From: Branchiostoma floridae | Taxonomy: Eukaryota; Chordata; Leptocardii; Amphioxiformes; Branchiostomatidae | NCBI RefSeq assembly: GCF_000003815.2 | Contig: NC_049986.1 | Span: 19,423,006 to 19,487,005, forward strand | Direction of reading: 5' to 3' | Length of the DNA: 64,000 nt | Shown here: piece by piece, positions 27,383-42,300 of the stretch | Position numbering within the stretch: position 1 is the stretch's first letter | Layout: every line of letters starts with the position of its first letter | The notes under the pieces: model-generated | What the model was told of the DNA's origin: nothing | Databases searched by the model: none | What the model saw: only the letters and a program-made list of their open reading frames with translations | Made by a program: the position numbers and the translations under genes

Positions 27383-30300
27383 ACATATACATACACACAA
27401 ACACACAGACACACACAGACAGACACACACACACACATACACACAAACACACACAGACACATAGACACACAAACACACATACACACACACACACACACAC
27501 ACATACACGCACACACATACACACATACACACACACACATACACACACACACACACATACACACACACACACACACATACACACACACGCACACACACAC
27601 ACACTCACACACACACACATTAATTACCTGGAAGCCAATCCATCTGTGCCTCCACACATAATGAATAGCCTTCTCATTTAAAAATACTGCAGCCATGAAA
27701 CTGTAAAGTCGAGTCAATCCCAGGAATACATAATTCATGACCCGCAATTGTGGAGGGCTGCACAGAAGAGTAGCGGGTGTCAAAAGGTCCCAAACGTAAG
27801 GAGGCAACAGGCACCATTTACTCTGGGCATCCTGCCAGGTACACAGTCCATACAGGGCTGACATCACGGTAACAGGAGAGTATGTCTTCATGAACTACTT
27901 ACTTCGAACTTCAATCATGCTCATAATATGCTCAACCAGAAAGTTACACAAGTCATGTCTAGTTACTAAAAACGGAAGACAGAACGGGGTTCATCAGTTC
28001 AAACCCCTGTATCAACTAAAAGTTCCAAGGAAAGTCGACCTTTAACCCTAGTTCCAGTTTATATCGATCCATAGACTCAGTTTCCTTCATACCCGAAAGG
28101 AACCGGTGCACTTAGCAAATTTTCAACAAACTGGTAAAACGTAATAAACTCTACTTGTTTCTTCCAATATAAATGCTCTCCAAACTGGACCAAATGTTGC
28201 AAGAAAAGAAAGATTTTCTAGGAAGTTAAGTAAGCATTGCAATATGCATTGTTTCCACAGTGCGAAGCCTTTTGTGAGGCCGTAAGGGCAGCGGGTTGTT
28301 ATCCACTGTGTGCAGGGAACGGTATTGAAAGGTAGTGTTCTTTCCTCTCCAGTCTCCTTCCACCGCCTTTACCTCTTCAACTGAAGTCAGGTACATGTTT
28401 TCACATCCGGATGGAGTAAGGGAAGCCGTGTATACTGCATTTCCAAAGGGCACAAGATCGGTAGCATCTCTGGATTCGAACCCAAGACCTTTAAGTCTGG
28501 GCCAAACACCTTGCTCTGTGTATAACGTGTGTATGTCTGAATATGGAGAGACAGCTGAGCTGATTTAATGGAAGACTTTACCTATCCGCATCATCGTTAC
28601 TGCTACTGACAGCTTTTGTTTGCATCAATTCATGAAGAACAGACAAGATGGCGGCAGGTGCCCGGAGGGATTCCCAAATGAAGCAATCTGTCGCCATTGT
28701 CTGTTTGCTTTGACGTTACATCGAAAAATGGTGGGTTTGTACAAGCTATGCAGATACAATAGCCGGTGTCAAGTCTCTTGGATCTAAAAATAGATCTTAT
28801 TTTGCAGACTCATACCCAAAGGCTAGTTTCAGAGGTACAAACATCTACGTATACGTGAAATGTTCAACAAAATGTCTATGTTATAGACCTATCTGAATTT
28901 TCTTGTACGTATATACATAACTGGGGTGGATTGACAGTGATTTTGTAGACCCTTTTGTAATTTTAAGGGTATAAACGACTACGTATACGTAAATTTCTCC
29001 AAAGATGTCTATGCTATAGACTCTAATTTTTTCTACGTAGAGGGTACATAATCCATTACTGGATGAAAAGTCATTTTTAATGATAAGTAGGTTTTGAGCT
29101 ACTTCAAACAGGTTGACCTAGATACATGCATGCGTTGATTGCATATTTCCGTGTATCCCCTGTAGAACGTAGGTAACATATATTATGAAGATTAAGCAAG
29201 GATCCACAATTGAGTGAATTTTGGGAAAATTTACGGTAACTGCTTCATAAAAAAGTAATCGCAGTTTTATTTACCCTCTCTATCGCTTTAGCAAGTGGGT
29301 AATTTTCTAAGTCGCATCGCTCATTGAATTTTACGGCTGATACGTTACCCGCGGCCACAGGTGGCGCGTCATAAATACGTCACGTAAAATTGCGCTGACG
29401 CCATTTTGACATGAAACGGGGTAAATTACGACCGACGAAGGCCGCTGTCGAAATCACCATCGCGGTTCACAGGAGACCCATTCAAAATTCATTCCGGTAG
29501 GATTAAAAACGGGAGGAATTCATCACCAGAAACGAGCTGCGGCATTTTGGGTGTATGTAACATCAACTCTCATAATACTACCTACTGTCAGTCAGTCTAT
29601 GCAGACTATGACACTACGCAGGGACAATGACAATGTAGATCATAATACAAAATGATGTGCAAATCGAATACAAAAAAACAACTAAACTTGATACCACCAG
29701 ATGCCATAATACCGCCACATGAGAAAAAACAAACATCCAAAGTGATTTAAAGAGGCGTACCAATGCAGCTTCAGTAATCCTGAGGTATATACACTTCGGA
29801 TATTTAGGTGTTTAAGACAATCTTGAGAAGGCCTTTACAACAATGTTTTTGACGTGGCGTTATTATGGCAACGGGTGAAATTAAGAAAGTCGATGCTACT
29901 GCCAAATCTTGCTCTTAGTTATATCTGGTATGGAAAATTGTTTAAGAAATTGCCCATATAAAATTCATGTATGTGATATGAAGAGCTTGATATTGAAATT
30001 ATAAATAGGGATAAAGGATACAACATTCATAAATAACAAAATAAGGCATTCATACAAACACAAAATCGTCATTTCATATCTCAATCCAAAATCACGTACA
30101 TATATAACAAAAACAAGGTATTCATACAAATACAAATCGTCATTTCATAGTCTCAATCCAAAATCACATCCATTAATTAATCTTTCTTAATATGTCATAT
30201 ATTGATTCTGATCGACGCGTGATTCATACAATATTCATGAAACTCGTCTTTGACATTTGCATCAAGACAACGTCACGAGGCCAGATCACGTTTACGGTGG

Positions 30301-33300
30301 GGTGGGGTGGGGGGGGGGGTACCATTCAGGTGTAGTTTACACGATGATAGATTCACGTCATTTTATAGCTGCATAACCACTATGAAAGTTGGGTGTGTCT
30401 GGCACATCCAGATATCAGTGTCAGAAGTGACGTGTGTACATGTCTGATATATGGGGACAGAACGTGACTTGGTTTGTTGAGTGTATTGCGTCATGTTGGC
30501 TGGTGAATAGATGAGAACAGATAATGCATTTGCTGGCAGGTGTAGTTTAGCATGCTGTTGAAGTCAAGAAATTAGATAACCAAAAAATTGGACTCCGATG
30601 AGTTCCATTTTTTACTTAGAAAACTATATATTCCTGATATTCATATTGTATTTTACCAACTCAGGAAAGGTTTTGATGCTAATAGATACGAAATGCCTCT
30701 ATTATTATGATATACGTTGGATGCAACCATTAAATATTTTTCCTCATTTGAACGTTTCGGGGTTTTTGCGCGACGCCATTTGTTGAGAGCTACATGTACA
30801 CTATACATGTAGCATGTCTGTTCTTGAATATTCTACGAGAAATGCAACCTTGGAACATGTATGTTTATATATTCATGCAGTAGATATGAATCCTACGGTA
30901 ATGGTACATCAATTAAATTCCTCATTTAATTTTTGGACATAAAATCAGGTAGCATTCATATTTCATGTATATATCATATTTTCTTATTTGCTGCCAGGTG
31001 TGATTTGGACTGCATGTCATTGAAGGAAAAACATCAAAACTGTAATACTACCTGTAATTATGATTTAAGAAAAACTATATCCCTGGAATCCCAAGTTAAA
31101 CCGGGCTACCTATTGCATTCATTGCATACTGATATTGTCCTCCCGGCTGTACACAGGCTTTTACGTAGATTACCTGAGCATACCACCGTAACGAGTGATG
31201 TCAGGGAGTGTAGCGAATGTCCCCTGACAGTTCCGTACAGCATCTAATGTCGTTATTCGGGACGGATTCATTTGGTTCATCATAGCTCATTAGGTATACG
31301 CATCTAAGCATCTATGCTTGGCGCCGAAGTCTGTCTGTTCCAGCTACATATACTATTTAGCTTTATAGCTACATGACAATTTTCATGTATGAGAGAATGT
31401 ACAATCCATGCCCAAAAAAGGGAAGAAGATTTCCTTCAGCCTGATAGAATCGTAATGATAAATAAGGCACCATCTGAACCGAACTGACTACAGCTTATCT
31501 GCATGCACAGGACACATCTGCACCTCCCAACGCTTTACAATATTCATCCATGCCCTTAAGTCTAAGGTTAAGGTCTTGAAATATATATATCATCACCAAG
31601 TATGACTTAAGGTATGGTTAACCACCACAGATAAAACCAGAAAACCCTGTACCCATTTTCTATATTTAAACCTTTGTCCCAGTACACTACTTATTCACAT
31701 CATCCAATACTGTACTTAATAATCAACATTAATTTGATTAGCGTTTTAAGTGATTTTATGTAAGCGAATAGCCTAAACTATTGTGACCAGAAATCCCCAT
31801 CCACACATAGAAACGAGAAAACCATGATCCACGTGCTTATCTGTACCAGCCGACTTTCTATCTCATTTTTTTTCTCTTTGGAAAAATCAATGAGATATAA
31901 GGTTCTTTATTCAGAACCAATTCCTTTGCAGCACCATCCAACATTTCGGTGGCTGCCTGTCACCTTCCTCAGGGCAATACTGACTGGTTCTATTCCACAC
32001 TGCAGCACGGTGTGGCTGCTGGCAATGCCGTCCCAAACGTGAAGTATTTTATATACTGGTACACAGAGATAAATATTGTACCAACCTAACACATTTTTTT
32101 TGTTTCCCTGCACTCTCCAGGCCTTATCGGGCGGAACCGGAAGCTCGAACATCGCTCTCCTGGAGAACCCAGAGTGCCAGACCAGATGGTACTTCAAGTA
32201 CTTCCTGGGCAAAGGTCAGCAGCCGTATTGTTTCCGAATCACACGAAGATTGCCTAAAGCAGTTGAAACTCCAAAATAATAGAAACTAGGGATGCTACTG
32301 TTACTATTGTATTGTGTGATCTATATATGCCCAAGCTGTAAAACTAGCACTGTTCGCCTTCGAAATTAGCGTTCCAATGACCGAGATATGTTTATCATTG
32401 CCATTTTATGGTGACAACACAACAGATCCAGCTTCGCATGAAAGATCATCTGTGTTGGATGAATACATTATAGAAAATGCTAAACTTTCTCCCCAACACT
32501 GAATTAATACAGGGACTTACCCTAAATTTTATAGACGGAGTTTGACCGAAAATTTAGGGTAAGTCCCTGTATCAATTCAGTGTTGGAAAGAAAGTTTAGC
32601 GATTTCTATAATAAGATACATCTTCCTTTTAGAAAATGTTCCGTAGTCTTATATCTCACTTTGCACGATCTTGTTTTGCACCCTTTGCAGTTCACCAGAA
32701 TTACGTGGGCCTGGACGAGGATAGGAGCCCGTTCTTCCTGTCCATCGTGCTCACCGATGCCAACAACCACAACGTGCCACAGTACAGGGCCATTCTCTGG
32801 AGAAAAACGGTAATAAACAAACAAACAAACAACAGATCTACACCATTAGATATAAATCCAAACAAACAAATCCTCTAAAAACAACCCGTTACAACCACAA
32901 CATGCCACAGTACAGGGCCATTCTCTGGAGAAAAACGGTATAAACAATGACTATGACAATGACAATGAAGTTTATTGCATATTCATGCCCCATTGGGGCT
33001 AAATGCAGTCAGTTTGGTACAGAAGGTAGTAAACGCAAAGTTGTACATATACTATAATTTACTAACAAACAAACATACAATACATGTACAAACAATCCAC
33101 ATCATTACAAACTTAACGTGCCAAACTTACCTGTACAACCACAACGTGCCTCAGTACAGGGCCATTCTCTGGAGAAAAACGGCAATAAACAAACAAACAA
33201 ACATACAACACATGTACAAACAATCCATATCACCACAACCTTAATGTTTCAAACTTACAACTACAACGTGCCACAGTACAGGGCCATTATCTGGAGAAAA

Positions 33301-36300
33301 ACGGTAAGATACAAATAAACAAACAAACAAACAAACAGCACATGTCAATCACCATTATTTTTCAAGCCACATCGTGCCACAGTACAGCGCCACTCTGTGG
33401 AGAAATGGTCCATAGAAAGCCAATACCAACTAATATACAAGCAAGCAAATAATCAAGCACACAACAAGTATCTAGCAGACCGGTTGCTGTATTATCTCGG
33501 AAATTAATTTATCACTACAATTTGCCTCAATAAAACAATGACATTCTTTGAAAATGATCTGTAGCAACACAAACCCAACTGACAATGTGTTCTTTTTCCT
33601 CCCTAGGGAACACAGAAGCTCTGCCTTCCCTACAACTGTAGCAAGCCATTGTCTATCAAGTCTATACTTAGGTGAGTGAGATCTATCTATCATTTGGGAC
33701 CTAAGCCTTGCACGGTTTCCTCTGACAGGTCTGCAAACAATTCATTATAAGCAAAACAAGCGGCTAAGACCATCTGATGACCATTCAAAGATGCAGGACC
33801 AACCAGATGCCGTCAAAATTACATCATTCAACAGATGGTGTCTCCACTGATATCTTCTGGCGCATCTTAGATTGTATCGCTTAATGAAAAAAGTGCAAAT
33901 AATGTCAAATTCCCCGACAATGATCTCAATCAACAGAACTGTATGCCTAATATACATCAATCTGTTTTACTCATTCTGTATTTCTAATTACCTTTGCAGC
34001 TCTTTCTCTTTAGATAAGATGGAGAGAGGACCAAAAGAAATATTAAGTGCTGAAATACAAAAGGTATGTTTTGTCTATTGACATACTTTATTAGAGTGTT
34101 TTAAGATTTTGTTTCTTGGTGATGTACAAGTTCTGACGTCTATAGATTGCTATAAATTGGAAGACCATTGGTGCGTCGATCCTGTCTATATATCAAGTTT
34201 GACTAAATGTTCTACTCAAGGAGGTTTGTCTTTTGGCTTCATCGTATTGTTTCATTTGAAGTATACGTTAACCAGTTGAGCTAATCATTTGTATTAAATG
34301 AGAAGTTCAAATGTATTTATGTGTTAGCACCCAATATCAGCTAAGCTGCCTGAGTTTGCCATGCATTGTATTGTTTGCAAGTTCAATACATCTTAATCTA
34401 AAAACACGAGGGGTTTCTACTATACTGTAGAAGTGTCCAACGATGTTAGCTACGACCGACCAAGATAATGGATTGTGCGCCGTATTCATACAGACGTGCA
34501 TTGATGCAATTACCGACAGACCACTTTGATCAGGACAGTACATTGCAATGATTGTCTGTCCTGAGAAATGCCCTTGTGTTATCTGATTTCCAAACGCATT
34601 AATCACGTTGGCGATTACGCTCTCAATTAGGGTCGGGTAGTACTGGTACAAAACCGGTTTTTATTGTTGGACCGGTGCAGAAAACCAAACCTGAAAAAAA
34701 ATCAGTGAAAATTAACAGATCATACCGACATGCGTTCACGTGTTTTGCGGCTTACAGCTCAAAGAAAAGAGCAAGAGCAACATATACAGTCACAGCATCT
34801 ACAGTCAAAGTTACAATTAGTGTTGTATTCATGAAGATGGGATTTTAAAACGCCAGTAGACGTCGGATACTTTACCAAACAGAATCCTTCGCAGCAAAAT
34901 GGACCATTGTTCTGAGTATCGCCCATTCACAAGTTTTCACAGATAATTAGGTTTAGGTTCAAGTCCGGACCCGGACCTGATCCATTGGACTAGGACCGTA
35001 CATGTAACTGAATTTTCTGTACCGGTACCCACCCAATACATTGACTACTCCGTCTAATTAACTGTTCAGAGTGTAAACGTACAACCAGGAGTGATATAGA
35101 CCTTCCCCTTGGATGTAGACTATTGCCTTTTATGGACAAGTTGAGTCTTCATTGCCCATCTCAATGGGTTGCAATTGTTACTTCAATGGTAAATCACTAT
35201 AGCTGCAGTGCAGTGCATGTGCATGTGACCTATCGGCCTTCGCTAATGCAAGAAATGTGCTGGGCTGCAAAATCCTTTGTCAAGTTTCAACTCTGAAAGA
35301 TCCAATTCATTAACCCTGGTCCCAATTCCAATATATTCACGTCTTTATTCGATACTACTATCTGAAAGTCTATACTTGGCTGCATCCCAGGCATACTGAA
35401 ATTAAACCTTTTAGAGCACAATTTTACATAAGTGGCCGCAGGCAAGTTTCGTGAATTCAGAGATATCAGTCATAACATTACTTTCTAACGAACCCTTCAT
35501 ACTGGCATACACACTCCATTTTGTAGAAAAATGCATTTTCAAGGCCTTTGTAAGGGTGCAGTTTTCCCATGTGCACTGGAATTGTACACAGCTTACGTAG
35601 GTTCCCCTTTGTCAAGTGTTATGAGTTTGATAAATATAACGATTGGGAAAAATATTTCATTCTCTTCCCTGCGGCCATGACACCGATACTAATTCAATTG
35701 TTAGTTCTAGATCTAGATTAGATCAAGGTGGCCTTGGAAAACTGTTATGTATGCTCCTTTGCATTCGATACCACCATTTCGAAAGAGTAATCCATTTTAC
35801 TGAGCTACAGTCGTAACAATACTGAGGACTGTACACGATTCACTGGATGTATTGAGTCCTGTACAGTACAATTGCATGATTGGCCTTGATCAGTCATGGG
35901 CGCTCCCTTGCATTCAATATTACATGTTATAACCCAATGCCACTACAAAGGCGACCTCGCTTGAATCTGACAGAGCGTTCAATGAATTTCATCGATGGAA
36001 ATGCTTTGTGCGTATCGTTGTATTTTCAGTCGCAATATTTTATGTGGATCCAAATGAAGTCAAAGTCAGTCAGACATGCTTTTATACTTTTATTTATTTA
36101 ATTATCTATTTATTAAGCTTTGCATGATATATTCCAATTATGAAGTAATTTTCCACAAAAACAGTTTAGGTCGCAGTGGGGTCGCATCGTGATCACCGTC
36201 TAGTGAAATGGAGGCATGAGAAACAGTAATTCATTTTACTGCACTCCAGTCGTCACTTGCTCGTTTGTGAAGCATTTTGCTTTACAATTGTATGACTGGT

Positions 36301-39300
36301 CTCGGTCAGTTATTACGGATCCTCCCTTGCATTTGATATTGGTTGTTCGGAACATTTCTTTGCTGCAAGTATACGATGCAATAACATGAGTGGCCCCGGT
36401 CAAGTGTCATAGATCCTCCTTTCCATTCAATATCACCACTCCATTACTGCAATTCTTTATCCTGGCCACAGTCGTGACATCCATACAAAACGAGCCAGTG
36501 CCTTGACGCCTTGTACAGTACATTTGCATAATTATTATTTCTTCAAGTCTTCAACCAGAAAAAAACATCTGGGATGTTTCATTGACTTCTGTGCATTGTG
36601 TACACATTAATGGAATGACCGTCTTTTAATCGACATGTACGTAAATATTTGATGTTTGGTATGTACGTCATTGTTTGTATGAAGTCCAGGAAGATTAGTG
36701 GCGTGCTATTTTTTAAATAACGTCACTCAAAGTCTCAAAGTGTTCTTGATACTACCTTGCATATTGCAATTCCTTTTTACAAGTCTAGAATCGTGATATT
36801 CATACAAACCATAATAGCTATTTCAACCCTAGGCTTGTACTGTTGCAATTGCATACGACTGGCTTTGCTCAACTGTTATGGATACACCGTCGCATTCTTT
36901 ATCGCCGGTTCGTAAAAGTAATCCTTTTTACTGGGCTAGAATAGTGGTATCCATACAAACAGTGCTAGCACTTTGAACTGTTACAATTGTATACGGTTGA
37001 CTCTGCTCAACTGTTATGGGTACTCCGTCGCATTAGTTATTGCCAGTTCGGAAAAGGGATTCTTTTTACTGGGCTAGACTCGTGGCATTCATACAAACAA
37101 TGATAGCTTTATTTTTGATCAATTGCCTACAGTTGAGAGATGGAAACTCAATTGGCTTTGTTGAACTTTTATGCATTTTGTCGTGCATTCTCTAATTGCT
37201 ATTGCAAAAGTGGTCCTTTTTACAAGCCTAGAATAGCTATAGTGACGTCCATAATGCTAACTCTTTAAACCCCTGTTATAAGATTGCATACAACTGACAT
37301 TGATACTTCCTGGCATTCGTCGATATTGCCAATTTGTAAGAGTGATCCATTTTATTGGGCTAGAATCGTGATATCCATACAAACCATGCCAGCTCTTTGG
37401 TCAAGTCTTGTTTGATACAATTGCATACCTATAAAGGACGAGAGAGACAAGAGAGAGAGACAGGGATAGAGAGAATTGGCTTTGTTGAACTGTTATGCTA
37501 TGCAATTGCATTCGTTATTGCCAGCTTGGAAAAGTCATAATCTGAACTAGCTAGGCTACGGCAGTGGCATCCAAACACCGCAAGTTCTTTTTACTGGACT
37601 GAGAACAAGACAATGCAATTTGATATAGCTGACCTTGGTCAAGAATCTTCCATCGATTATTTCGCGCCCTTGACGTATTTTGACCGTTTGTCCTTTTACT
37701 GTATCGGTGACGTCAGTTACGGGCGTGAATTGACCCTATCTAAACCTCTTTGATTGCTGTTTTATCTGTCTTGTGCCAAGTGTCGTACATCAAGTAGTTA
37801 ATCATTGAAGTCCACAGAATGTGTATAGTCTATACTCGTAGAGTACTGTTATGTCAATTTTGATGTGCGTGTCAGTGACATAATGTTTTGTTTTCTCTTT
37901 GGCACCCTACAGGATCTGCTGCAGCTGGAAGAACAGGAGGTAAGGAGACATTTACTCTGGGCTACAGTAGTTGTTTAAATTTTTACTTGTGGGCTACGGT
38001 AGGTTTAGGCCTCATCGATTCTTATGGTTGGACCATGAATTGTTAGAGTGATATTTCTAATGAACTAGACCGTTGGCAACATGGACAGCAACCCATGATA
38101 TACATTGAAATGGACAGTTTGCTCTGATGATTTATGGTTCACTGTTTCTAGTTCTACTTTTTTAGTCGGTCGTTTTGTGCCGGTATAAGTCTACTACCTA
38201 CCAACTAAAGACAGTTGATGTTAAATGTTTATTAGGCAATACGATCCTTTATCTTGGTTGAGTTAGATAATAAAGATTGTATCGCACCAAATAACTCCTT
38301 TGCAATGACGGTGGCTTCACATCTCAAGGTTGCTTTAAGCTATTTTATGTTGGACATCGATTTTCTATCAAGAATCTTCTGAGAAATTATCAGAAAGTAT
38401 CCCTGATCTCATCTGTTGTATCTATACTTCGTCTTTCAGGGCGCGGTGAATTTCAAGTTCGGGGTTCTGTACGCCAAGTCGGGCCAGACGACGGACGACG
38501 AGATGTTCAGTAACGGTAACTGCGCTTCTTTGTTCATCCAAATGTGTTTTTACTTAGTATCTAAAGGTTCTGGGTTCGTATCCCTATCAGGCACCAATGT
38601 TTTGACTTTCCGAAAGGCACATAAAACCTGTTATCTCATTCGACTCAAGTGATAATTCATGTGTACTTGAACTGCGGTTCGGGCGTGAAGCTAGAGTTTT
38701 CATATTAGAAGAGAACCACACCTTTAGAGAACCCACTACACGTATTGATAGGAATAGGGGTCCTTCACGGTGAGATTGGATCAAAACGTGCAGTCCGGTC
38801 TAAGCAGGTTATGCCTAGTGTGCTGCGACTCACCCTTTTATGTGGAACATCCAAATAACAGGGACGTACAGGTTTTTGAGATAACTGTGTACAAAAAAAG
38901 ATCGACCATTCTTTATACTAATTCCCTTTTTCTGTTTTATGTTTGCAGAATGTGGAAGCGACAATTTCGACAACTTTGTGCAAATTCTTGGTGAAGACAT
39001 CACGCTAAAAGCGATGGGACAGGTACCCGCGGGGGCCTTGATACAAAAAGTAAGTNNNNNNNNNNNNNNNNNNNNNNNNNNNNNNNNNNNNNNNNNNNNN
39101 NNNNNNNNNNNNNNNNNNNNNNNNNNNNNNNNNNNNNNNNNNNNNNNNNNNNNNNNNNNNNNNNNNNNNNNNNNNNNNNNNNNNNNNNNNNNNNNNNNNN
39201 NNNNNNNNNNNNNNNNNNNNNNNNNNNNNNNNNNNNNNNNNNNNNNNNNNNNNNNNNNNNNNNNNNNNNNNNNNNNNNNNNNNNNNNNNNNNNNNNNNNN

Positions 39301-42300
39301 NNNNNNNNNNNNNNNNNNNNNNNNNNNNNNNNNNNNNNNNNNNNNNNNNNNNNNNNNNNNNNNNNNNNNNNNNNNNNNNNNNNNNNNNNNNNNNNNNNNN
39401 NNNNNNNNNNNNNNNNNNNNNNNNNNNNNNNNNNNNNNNNNNNNNNNNNNNNNNNNNNNNNNNNNNNNNNNNNNNNNNNNNNNNNNNNNNNNNNNNNNNN
39501 NNNNNNNNNNNNNNNNNNNNNNNNNNNNNNNNNNNNNNNNNNNNNNNNNNNNNNNNNNNNNNNNNNNNNNNNNNNNNNNNNNNNNNNNNNNNNNNNNNNN
39601 NNNNNNNNNNNNNNNNNNNNNNNNNNNNNNNNNNNNNNNNNNNNNNNNNNNNNNNNNNNNNNNNNNNNNNNNNNNNNNNNNNNNNNNNNNNNNNNNNNNN
39701 NNNNNNNNNNNNNNNNNNNNNNNNNNNNNNNNNNNNNNNNNNNNNNNNNNNNNNNNNNNNNNNNNNNNNNNNNNNNNNNNNNNNNNNNNNNNNNNNNNNN
39801 NNNNNNNNNNNNNNNNNNNNNNNNNNNNNNNNNNNNNNNNNNNNNNNNNNNNNNNNNNNNNNNNNNNNNNNNNNNNNNNNNNNNNNNNNNNNNNNNNNNN
39901 NNNNNNNNNNNNNNNNNNNNNNNNNNNNNNNNNNNNNNNNNNNNNNNNNNNNNNNNNNNNNNNNNNNNNNNNNNNNNNNNNNNNNNNNNNNNNNNNNNNN
40001 NNNNNNNNNNNNNNNNNNNNNNNNNNNNNNNNNNNNAGTAGTGCCTTTACATTTTATACACAGAACGTACTCTCAATGCAAAGGTTTGGCTCCGGCTGTG
40101 TTATTTTCCGATTGGCAATGAAGAAAATGGTGCAAAATATCAAGCCCGACAAAAAAAGGCCTAAAACATGTCAAAAAACAGCCAGCGCCGAACCTCTGTT
40201 TGGAATGTACATAGTACGTGCATGTGAGTTTTGATATAATCTTACTGGAAGACATAAGTCTTTTTTATACCTTGTTATTTCTTTAGATGTTATGCTTCTA
40301 CAATATGTATTCATTTTCCATCATCATTTTCCATGATCACAGATAACACAACAGGCATCAAGTCAGTCTACACAGTGTACCAGGGTCACGAGATCATGTT
40401 TCACGTCTCTACCGCTCTTCCCTACTCCAAAGACAACAGACAACAGGTACGACTAACTTTGAATTAAGGTTCAAGATATATGAAAATAGATAATGCATCA
40501 CAAGGCACATTAAATAACTTTTTAAGTGTACGTTATATATTAAATAAAGTCCCTTAGGCATCCCTTGTCCACCGGGCTGTCCAAATTCATTTCGGTGGTT
40601 AGTTGGTTATGGGTTCCTAAGTATTCGTGTATTATATAAGGGCCATTGATTGATCTATCTACCTGTTTATTGGTTTATTGATTGGTTAATTAATTCATTG
40701 GTTGATTGATTGATTGGTTGATCAATTCATTGGTTGAGTGATTGATTGATTGATCTATTTTCGATGTGGAGAAAGACACATCGGGAATGATATCGTGTAA
40801 ATCGTGTTCCAAGATCTAGAGATGGCTGATTGATCGATCAAATGAGTGATCGATTGATTGAGAGATTGATCATTAATTATGTATTTGTCAGGTTGAGAGA
40901 AAAAGACACATCGGAAACGACATCGTGTGTATCGTGTACCAGGAGATGGAAGATGAGGAAGACGAGACGCCGTCCTTCAAACCATCCATGCTCAAGTCTC
41001 ACTTCACTCGTATCCTTTACCACTGTTAGCTATAGTATTTCTAAGTTTCTCTTAGACAAAAACGTCCACCTTTTTCACATTTCGGGTTCGACATTTCGCT
41101 TGAGTGTAAATTACTGGTGTTTGTCAATGGAGGTTGACCCTTGACACAATGCAATTTACATCAAGCAATCGAATAAAAGTCTTGGAAGAAACTTACAGTC
41201 GCCTGCGCCGCAGCCGACCGATGATGATGATGATGATGATGAATCGAATTAACCTCTAAAAGAGCATCTATTAAATCTGGAAAGCCCAGAAAATTCTCCA
41301 GTAGTTTTTGTATCCTAACATCACTATAAGAAATCAGTCTCACATGTTCCGCAACCCGCCAACGGTGTATTTTTGTTTTTGCTTAAATATGAGAGGTTAC
41401 CCAAGGCCAAGTACCGAACGGATTGTATAACCAAAGACTTGTGGAAATGGTAACAATGTATGAGGGCACATGCATCCACATGCGTTCACACCTAAATAAT
41501 GATTTCCAATATATTCCTTAACTCACTTGTACAGACATTTTTGCTCTGGTCACTTTCGACAGAAGAAACGAATCTTATAGGTAGGAGAGCCTGGACTTAC
41601 CAAACTACAGAAATTTATACATTTTCATTACTGCACGCCTGATATGTAATTGTACATCGACATTATTCACGTAAAAGAACACGTAAAATACACTTATCGA
41701 GAAGAGTAGGAGTGACCCATAGTCCGTGAGGATGGTGATAGACAGTTACCAAAAAGTCGTTTACTAAGTCCATGAATAAAACGCTTGGCTGTGTACAAAT
41801 AATTTTGTTACTCATACTCCCTTTCAATCTGAAGTATTTGAAGGATCGTTTCCCATGTTGTAACGATGATCTCCCTCTCTCCTCTCCCCAGACTAACGGT
41901 GTTCTCGGAGGAATCAGTGCCTTTATTTTACCCTCCGCTACCTTCTCCGCCGGTCTTCAAGGATCTACAGGAGTTCAGGGAGTTTCTGCTTGTCAAATGT
42001 GAGTTTCGTCAGGTTTGATTAGGTTCATGCGCCTATGTGAGTGTCCGTTTCATAAGTCGTCGCCGTCATTTCAAATGGTCGTCGCCACTTGAAACGGTAA
42101 TTGTCATTTCGAACAGTCGTCACCATTTTAGATGGTTCTCACCAGTTCAGATGGTCTTTGCCATTTTAAATGGTTTCATTTCAAATGTTAATCGCCATTT
42201 TAAACAGTGTCGCCATTTTAAATGTTCATCGCCATTTTAAACGGTCACGTCGCCATTTCAAACAGTCGTCGCCATACAGCTAAATGCTTCAAACCATATT

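Larger units (their letters stand above)
17921..32120. other. Intron 1 (14.2 kb)
   Basis: Exons 1 and 2 join in phase 0 with no vertebrate-type residues missing, so this is a single long intron. It is filled with the repeats listed below, one minus-strand open frame near 27.7 kb and a CpG-rich patch near 29.4 kb. Stretches without their own entry (about 20541-21774, 23593-24836, 24965-25299, 26281-27328 and 30176-32120) show no gene or recognisable element. Confidence 0.7.

Noticed and set aside
27168-27891. Long Cys/Val- and Thr/His-rich frames of 93-192 codons
   Set aside because: They translate the CA microsatellite. Only the non-repeat part at 27624-27891 is kept as a weak candidate.
30788-30812. 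GCTACATGTA hairpin as a microRNA
   Set aside because: Arms are only 10 bp with a 5-base loop; too short for a miRNA precursor.
38939-40234. 431-codon open frame on the plus strand
   Set aside because: It runs through 981 N and into an unrelated flank. Only the exon 8 part is coding.
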